Part shown: positions 58,701 to 64,000 of the stretch, piece by piece
Position numbering within the stretch: position 1 is the first letter of the stretch
Layout: each line of letters begins with the position of its first letter
Source: Aphanomyces cochlioides
Lineage: Eukaryota; Oomycota; Saprolegniomycetes; Saprolegniales; Verrucalvaceae
Direction of reading: 5' to 3'
NCBI GenBank assembly: GCA_019828595.1
Contig: JAHQRK010000017.1
Location: 992,001-1,056,000 of the forward strand
DNA length: 64,000 nucleotides
Notes under the pieces: generated by a model
Databases searched by the model: none
Seen by the model: the letters and a program-made list of their open reading frames with translations, nothing else
Told to the model about the DNA's origin: nothing
Translations under genes and position numbers: made by a program

Positions 58701-59189
58701 TACTCTACTCGGGACAAGTGACCAAGGAAAACAAGATTCATCCGCGTACCTCGTCCTCCACACTCGTGGCTTGTAACTCGATCGCGGTGATTTCTTCGTT
58801 CGATATGCCATCTTGTGATTGTCGATAGTCGGCATCGTTCAGTGCCAATCGAGCAACCGTGGTTTCAACTTGATTTTCGGCAGACATGGCTAGGGATGCG
58901 ATCTCGGCATTGGCAGCCTCGAGTTTCTTCTTGTACAAAATCACCTGGAAAGAGAGTGAATGCTTTGTCGAGCTTCCAAGAGCTCGGCCAGCAAGTCGCG
59001 GTTCTTCTGCTGGTATCGCTCGGCAACGCACCGCAAATCTTGGATCGCCTTCCCAAAGAACTCGATGGCTTCGTCGAAGTCTTGAGTCTTCTGCTGCAGG
59101 GCTTTCTTGACGTCGGCGAGTTCTTGCTGGATGGCAGTTTGCATCTTCAAAGGCTGGCAAATGTGGAAATGAGCCATTTCGAATGCCAT
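55771..59189 (-). CDS. exon-repeat protein with N-terminal coiled coil and LKRS motifs, right copy
   Basis: Mirror copy of the gene at 44101-47519; exon coordinates follow as 103290 minus the left coordinates (for example complement(55771..56064) is the last exon and complement(58327..58704) the third). The translations of the two copies are identical in every frame I compared. The same doubts about the first intron apply. Two intact copies in inverted orientation imply either very recent duplication or ongoing gene conversion. Confidence 0.65.
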
Positions 59190-59728
59190 CAAAAATTGGC
59201 TAGACCAATCCCAGGACAGAGGGCCATGCGACGGCGGAAACGCAGAATTTCAGCGTCACAAGTCGAGCCGTTCTTCTATCTTCATGGCTTTCGGTGGAAG
59301 AGCTCGCAATCGTCGTCTGTCTCCTTGAAGGGGCCAACGCACATATATCCCACGGTTGATACAGTAATTTAATCTCACATCAGTGAATTGTCCCTTGTTG
59401 TGAACTTGTTGCATTGAACATGAAAGTACACTTTAGTATAAAATAGTATTAATACAATACCGTATTGTATTGCATCTACAATCACTTGATTCTATTATGT
59501 CAAAGTACATTACAATAGTACGAACTCGAGCCGAGTAGTACATACTATAGTAGCTGTAGAAGGTGCAGTTGTTGGCGCAACATGACAGCTCGTTTGCGGC
59601 GGCAAAAGTTCGCGCAAGTCGACCAGAACGACGTCTCTCTGTATGACATTGAGTTTGGTATTGGAACTCTTGACATTTGAAACAGATTTGACGGGAACCA
59701 CGCGACATTGAAGACGGTTGTGGATGGA

Positions 59729-59835
59729 GGGCAGGGCAGAGCGGACTTCAAAAGTATATCGCATTGACTCATACTTGTGGCATCACATCATGTGAGTCAA
59801 TGCGATACACTTTTGTAGTCCGCTCTGCCCTGCCC
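59729..59835. repeat. hairpin-forming palindrome, right arm copy
   Basis: Mirror copy of 43456-43562: 43-bp arms with two mismatches and a 21-bp loop. Confidence 0.8.
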
Positions 59836-59938
59836 TTGGATGCAACCTTATAACGGATAAAAGAGAAACTTTGAAGTTGCTCGATCCGCATTGTATCAGG
59901 AGATATCGACGGCCTCGATGTCTAAATTCACTCTCAAA

Positions 59939-61670
59939 ATATTGTCATGTGACCTAATATGTGACCTGACCCGAAATTGACCTGTAAAAGACCTTACCGT
60001 CGAGTCCATTTCGGAGAGCCGTGTGGTCGTTTTGCATTCCTGTGATTTCCGATCGAGCACAGTTGATGATCCAAGTCTTTCGTCCTGAAATCTCCTCGTG
60101 AAATCTCCGCAATGATTCCCCTTCCACTCCATGCAAACTTGGCTCCAAGTCGATGCAGTCATCGTTCAACTTGGTCGTTGTGACTGCTGGAATCGATATC
60201 TCTCGGTTTGATTGTACAGACTCAACGACATGCATATATTTTTTAATCACTCAGTGATTCGATCGCGGCCAACACAGTTGATCGATCCATGTATGTCTTC
60301 CTGCGCTCCTTGACAAGTACTACCGGTAGTAGTCGCCACGATTAGGCCCCTCGAGCTCGTAGTCGTGTTTTTACCAAGATTTGTCGTGGCATCGGGCAGA
60401 TGGTTCCAATATTGTCTCGGCGTTTACCCACTGGCTGTTGTAGTTGTCCGCCCTGTCGTGTTGTGTGTGGTGCGTAGGTGCATTAGAGTTTCTGAGTCAT
60501 AAGGCTTGGATTCAGATTTGAAGTGGTTGACATTGTCAACCACGACAACGAACAGCGATGAAGAGATCGCATCTAGAAGATTCATCAAAGAGATCAGTGC
60601 TTTGAGAACCTCGGGTCGAAACCTCCAACGCGCGTATTGTGTCTTGAGCGCATTGCATGATCTCTCCCACAATGCAACGCTTGATGATAAATATGCAAGT
60701 CATGGACTCTGACATCCACCAAGACAGCAAAGTGACCCCGTCGTGTCGGGGACACCTAAACGAAGGAATCGTGGACTGAAACACATAACAGAGAGAGAAA
60801 GGCTCCCCGTCAGGCTTTGTTGGGAAACTATCACTGATCATGACGTACATTATGTCCACTGGAGTCCACAAAGCTCGATTTAAGAATGCAATGAGAACGA
60901 GGGAAGAACCGCGCGATTGCCGACTCGACTCTTCGAAAGTGCGAGGACATTGAGCTGAGCAAATGAGAGTGTGAGCCACACCAAGTGCGCTTTCTATCAT
61001 GAGTGACGACATTGACATCTGAGGTCGATGGTTCATAAAGGTGCACGCGGAGGATGACACTATTAATAGTACCATCCGTTTGGGCACGGCGAAAGCGAGC
61101 TCCCTCAATTTTGCGAATTTTGATCTGAAATTTTGAGGCTATATTTGACATCATCAAAAAACTCTGTAGCCAAAAAATCTCGGGCATCCAATGAGAAATG
61201 GCAAAGGTAAACGGGATCCGAAGTTTGTGACACTTCGGGGAAAATGTCATGAAAATATACTGAAAAAGTACCACTGTAGTATAAAATATGGAAGGAATTG
61301 CTGTTTTGCAATGCAATTGCAATAGTATTTTATAGGCCATTTTTGACCACCACAATCATCTTTCTTGGTAGTCGTGGACTGAAGTAGAAAGTAAACATGA
61401 TTTAATGAGTCTACCCTGGTGCAGTAATGGTTCTGAGCAAAAACCAAGGCAAATCAGGTCAATTAATTTATCCGGACATACGGATAAAGATCTTACCTTT
61501 TTTTCAAATTTTCTCATGCAAATTGCCAAAGCTCTAACCCTACCCGCACTCTTGAAATCACAGCTCGTGAAGGAGATCAGCTTCTGATTGGCCCACGCCG
61601 AGCAGGAAAATATTCTGCGTAGAATTTTCAGAGGTGGAATAGTCATCGAGGAGATGTCGTTACAAACTCA
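59939..61670. other. mosaic sequence without a supported gene
   Basis: Several open frames of 60-190 codons exist, mostly on the minus strand (for example 59954-60250, 60424-60672, 60536-61108). They overlap in conflicting frames, have no recognisable domain and do not join by plausible introns. A lone TATCCGGACA lies at 61469-61478 with no gene next to it. I read this as decayed sequence. Confidence 0.5.
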
Positions 61671-62275
61671 GGGGCAGTCTTAACGGGATCGTGATCCCGG
61701 GCTCACGATACAATTTGTTACATGACCCGATGGAATTTGTCTGGGCATTCCTAACGGGATCATGACCTTTAGGTGTCGCCCTCTAGGGACAAATGCTGCA
61801 ACCGAAGATATCTAACAATAACGAGATCCCTACTTGACGATGGCACACGTGAGAGCACGTCTTTGGTCATCGAGAATGGGACGACAACACTAAAACCCAT
61901 CGTTGCGCCTCCAATCTTGGACGACTGCGCTCTCTGTACGATTTTATCACTTAAAATTGGAGTGAAGACGACGAATTCTCGATGTGCAGTGAAGCAAACG
62001 CTAAAGGTAGACTCAAAATAGAAGGTATGCACGACCAAATCCGCTCTGCCATCGCGATTCGTAGAATTCAAAGAGTTTGGTGCTTGAGTCTTTGGGAAAT
62101 TGCGCCGTGATCCCATGATCCCAAACCATATCCCTGAAATTGGTCACCGTATCATGGCGAAAAACCATAAGGCCATGATTTCGTCCAATCAAAACTCTTA
62201 GAGACTTTGGGGTCATGACCCATGATCCCGTTAAGACTGCCCCTCAGCATTTTCGCCGTGCCCAAACGGACGGTA
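61070..62275. repeat. 25-bp inverted repeat pair flanking the MITE
   Basis: 61070-61094 and 62251-62275 are reverse complements with 24 of 25 matches (core CCGTTTGGGCACGGCGAAA). They enclose 1.16 kb that includes the MITE at 61671-62243. They could be ends of an older element or of a rearranged hairpin. Confidence 0.65.
61671..62243. mobile_element. 573-bp MITE-like non-autonomous DNA transposon
   Basis: The ends are terminal inverted repeats starting GGGGCAGTCTTAACGGGATC at 61671 and its complement ending at 62243, over about 23-25 bp. The trinucleotide TCA directly flanks both ends (61668-61670, 62244-62246) and is a candidate 3-bp target-site duplication. The interior has further copies of an ACGGGATCATGACC-like subterminal repeat (near 61755) and no transposase. 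TIRs beginning with a G-run plus 3-bp duplications are seen in PIF/Harbinger-type MITEs, but the superfamily is not assigned with confidence. Confidence 0.75.
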
Positions 62276-62420
62276 TGCCCAAATGATGGCGCATGGCGTT
62301 ACGACTCGACAGCTTCGTCAAGATTCACAGCAACGAAATTCATTTCAGGCTTATGCAGAGACGACTCATGCGCTGCAAAAATGCTACAAAGGAGTCCGTC
62401 GGGAAGTGCCATCTCGCCGA

Positions 62421-62768
62421 CTAAAGTCGGCCCATGCTCTTAGATCGCCGCATTCGCGGCATGGAATTGCCCTTTCCTAGCCGCCATCTACTCGCGCGGC
62501 TAGTGCTCTTCGATCTCTTGAGCACCGAGGCCCTCTTGCGACTGCTTCTTCCCATACGCGCCGCCACAGCTTGTCCGAAAGGTTGTCTTCTGCCACCACT
62601 TGCTGCGGCAAGTTGTCGGGATGGGGAGGTGTCTTGTTGGAGATTCAAGAGATCGTGGATTGCCGAGGGGACTTGATCATGGACCATGATGACTGGCGAC
62701 TCTTGGCCAAGTTGCTGGAAAGCCACGACGGCAGACGTAGCAAGCAGAAGGGGGGCCACAAAACGCAT
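62421..62768 (-). CDS. small secreted basic protein, family member 2
   Basis: Encodes 115 aa from the ATG at 62768. Signal peptide MRFVAPLLLATSAVVAF, then the block QLGQESPVIMxxxQVPSAIHDLLNLQQ shared with the gene at 48492. The mature part is strongly basic with repeated RSKS/RSKSMG and SGGRR, and R-Q-L occurs near residue 54. The frame is open further upstream and has an ATG about 32 codons earlier with its own hydrophobic stretch, so a longer form is possible; Met at 62768 aligns with member 1. There are no cysteines in the mature part. Secretion is inferred from the signal peptide; the role is unknown. The gene start lies inside the left arm of the 62653-63585 palindrome. Confidence 0.6.
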   Translation of the reverse strand: MRFVAPLLLATSAVVAFQQLGQESPVIMVHDQVPSAIHDLLNLQQDTSPSRQLAAASGGRRQPFGQAVAARMGRSSRKRASVLKRSKSTSRASRWRLGKGNSMPRMRRSKSMGRL

Positions 62769-63585
62769 TGCTCGTTGGAGGGAAATTACACACTGACAAG
62801 GAAATCGGTTGCTCGTCGGTTCGTTTGGTGCACAACAAGCAAATGCAGCGTACGCTAGAAGCATTCCAAGAAGGATGCTCTTCAAAGAAACAAATCGTAA
62901 TGTTGACACGGATGGCGAGACTTTTCCATGGGTGCCAAACAGACAGATGGTGTACCAAACACAGGAAGAATTCCATTCGTTGCAGTCGATCGGAGGATTA
63001 ATTTACAACTTGGAGATAGAGCTTGACGAACCAGATGTGGCCACGTATGACACAAGCGCTCATTTGGCGTACGGGAAGTGATCAAGTGGACCAAGCCGAA
63101 ATGACCTCGGCGAACTAGATCAAACGCTCGCGTCGAGCCAAGAGAGAGTCCACTTGATCACTTCCCGTACGCCAAATGAGCGCTTGTGTCATACGTGGCC
63201 ACATCTGGTTCGTCAAGCTCTATCTCCAAGTTGTAAATTAATCCTCCGATCGACTGCAACGAATGGAATTCTTCCTGTGTTTGGTACACCATCTGTCTGT
63301 TTGGCACCCATGGAAAAGTCTCGCCATCCGTGTCAACATTACGATTTGTTTCTTTGAAGAGCATCCTTCTTGGAATGCTTCTAGCGTACGCTGCATTTGC
63401 TTGTTGTGCACCAAACGAACCGACGAGCAACCGATTTCCTTGTCAGTGTGTAATTTCCCTCCAACGAGCAATGCGTTTTGTGGCCCCCTTCTGCTTGCTA
63501 CGTCTGCCGTCGTGGCTTTCCAGCAACTTGGCCAAGAGTCACCAGTCATCATGGTCCATGATCAAGTCCCCTCGGCAATCCACGA
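62653..63585. repeat. near-perfect palindrome, 438-bp arms with 58-bp loop
   Basis: Arms are 62653-63090 and 63149-63585, loop 63091-63148. Mirror coordinates sum to 126239 near the loop and to 126238 beyond a one-base difference in a C run (six in the left arm, five in the right). Beyond 63585 the right side continues with sequence that matches 62477-62652 in direct orientation, so the locus is an inverted duplication followed by a direct one. Confidence 0.9.
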
Positions 63586-63868
63586 AAGCCGCCATCTACT
63601 CGCACTGCTAGTGCTCTTCGATCTCTTGACCCTCTTGCGACTGCTTCTTTCCATAAGTACGTGCCGTCACAGCTTGTCCGAAAGGTCGTCAGGTCTTCTG
63701 CCACCACTTGCCGCGGCAAGTTGTCGGGTCAGGGAGGCGTTTTGTTGGAGATTCGAGGGCATGAACCCGCCAACGGATCGTATTTCTCTTCTTGGTCAAT
63801 CTCGCCAAGGAGAGAGAGAGAGCTGTTGGTTTGCATTGATCGTAGCTGGGTCGTCAAGCGCCTCTTGA
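63471..63868 (+). pseudogene. frameshifted chimeric copy of the small secreted protein gene
   Basis: ATG at 63471 matches member 2, but one C is missing from the C run right after it (five instead of six), which throws the signal peptide out of frame. The other frame still reads through the SAVVAFQQLGQESPVIM block. At 63585 the palindrome arm ends and the 3' part of the family sequence follows in the opposite orientation, so the rest is not the family protein. I call it a broken gene and leave the frame unrepaired. Confidence 0.7.
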
Positions 63869-64000
63869 TGCCAACGAGTGGATGGTCGTGCCAGTTTAGT
63901 GTGCCCTGGGTTTGGAGCCTTCGAGACGACTGATTTTTTGCTTGTGGAGGTATGGCCTCGGTTCGTGTCGTTCCTTTTGTAAGCGACGAACGGATCGGTC
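63838..64000 (-). pseudogene. relic of the repeat family and of exon 3 of the exon-repeat gene at the window edge
   Basis: 63838-63880 matches the fragment at 43296-43335. From about 63918 to the window end the sequence matches, with differences, the reverse complement of exon 3 of the exon-repeat gene (compare 58350-58436: GAGCCTTCGAGACGACTG...AAGCGACGAACGG). A further, diverged copy of that gene probably continues beyond the window. Confidence 0.6.

Larger units (their letters stand above)
55057..59938 (-). repeat. right arm of the 4.88-kb inverted repeat
   Basis: Reverse-complement copy of 43353-48233. Every open frame of the left arm recurs here with the same length and translation, except one difference near 59340 that alters the tail of a non-coding shadow frame. 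The spacer between the arms is 6823 bp (48234-55056) and carries five unique genes. Confidence 0.95.

Noticed and set aside
60536..61108. 190-codon minus-strand open frame resembling a decayed transposon or host gene
   Set aside because: No recognisable motif, conflicting overlapping frames, and no plausible splice partners.
63091..63148. Hairpin loop as a CRISPR or tRNA-like structure
   Set aside because: Eukaryotic context, no repeat-spacer pattern and no tRNA arms; it is just the loop of a large palindrome.
62421..63868. RxLR-type effector assignment for the secreted proteins
   Set aside because: Only R-x-L (RRL, RQL) is present, without the final Arg or a dEER-like motif; the class cannot be claimed.

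Overview
The window reads as nuclear DNA of an oomycete, most likely a saprolegnialean (Aphanomyces/Saprolegnia type). The genes are eukaryotic, and the genome is compact, with introns of about 40-55 bp that mostly end in TAG. The gene set mixes animal-like and protist-like families: IP3-receptor channels, RME-8, BEACH, katanin p80, CSN8 and DCP2. The species call is inference. No rRNA, tRNA or CRISPR array was recognised.

Left part, 1-42.9 kb: an ordinary, tightly packed gene region. In order it holds a SANT-domain protein (-), a secreted/membrane mucin-like protein (+), an RME-8/DNAJC13 endosomal co-chaperone (-), a BEACH-WD40 protein (-), an SDR16C-like short-chain dehydrogenase (+), two IP3R/RyR-type calcium-release channel genes arranged head to head (- then +) around a 200-bp shared promoter, a Gln/Ser/Pro-rich coiled-coil protein (-), and the mRNA decapping enzyme DCP2 (+). 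I could resolve both channel genes completely (22 and 23 exons), and all exon phases close. Convergent neighbours are separated by only 15-166 bp.

Right part, 42.9-64 kb: a duplicated, rearranged region. A 4.88-kb segment carrying an 11-exon gene with tandemly duplicated exon blocks occurs twice as a near-perfect inverted repeat (43353-48233 and 55057-59938). It flanks 6.8 kb of unique sequence with a small secreted protein, an aspartyl/asparaginyl beta-hydroxylase-like enzyme, katanin p80 (KATNB1), COP9 subunit 8 and an ETFB lysine methyltransferase. To the right lie a mosaic stretch with a 573-bp MITE-like element, then a second palindrome (62653-63585, 58-bp loop). That palindrome contains an intact member and a frameshifted chimeric member of the small secreted protein family, and a relic of the exon-repeat gene runs off the window edge.

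Cross-cutting signals: a palindromic TATCCGGATA motif occurs in clusters of 2-5 immediately upstream of at least four gene starts or divergent promoters. One of the two calcium channels has His instead of Asp in the pore selectivity filter. The RME-8 J domain has lost the HPD tripeptide.
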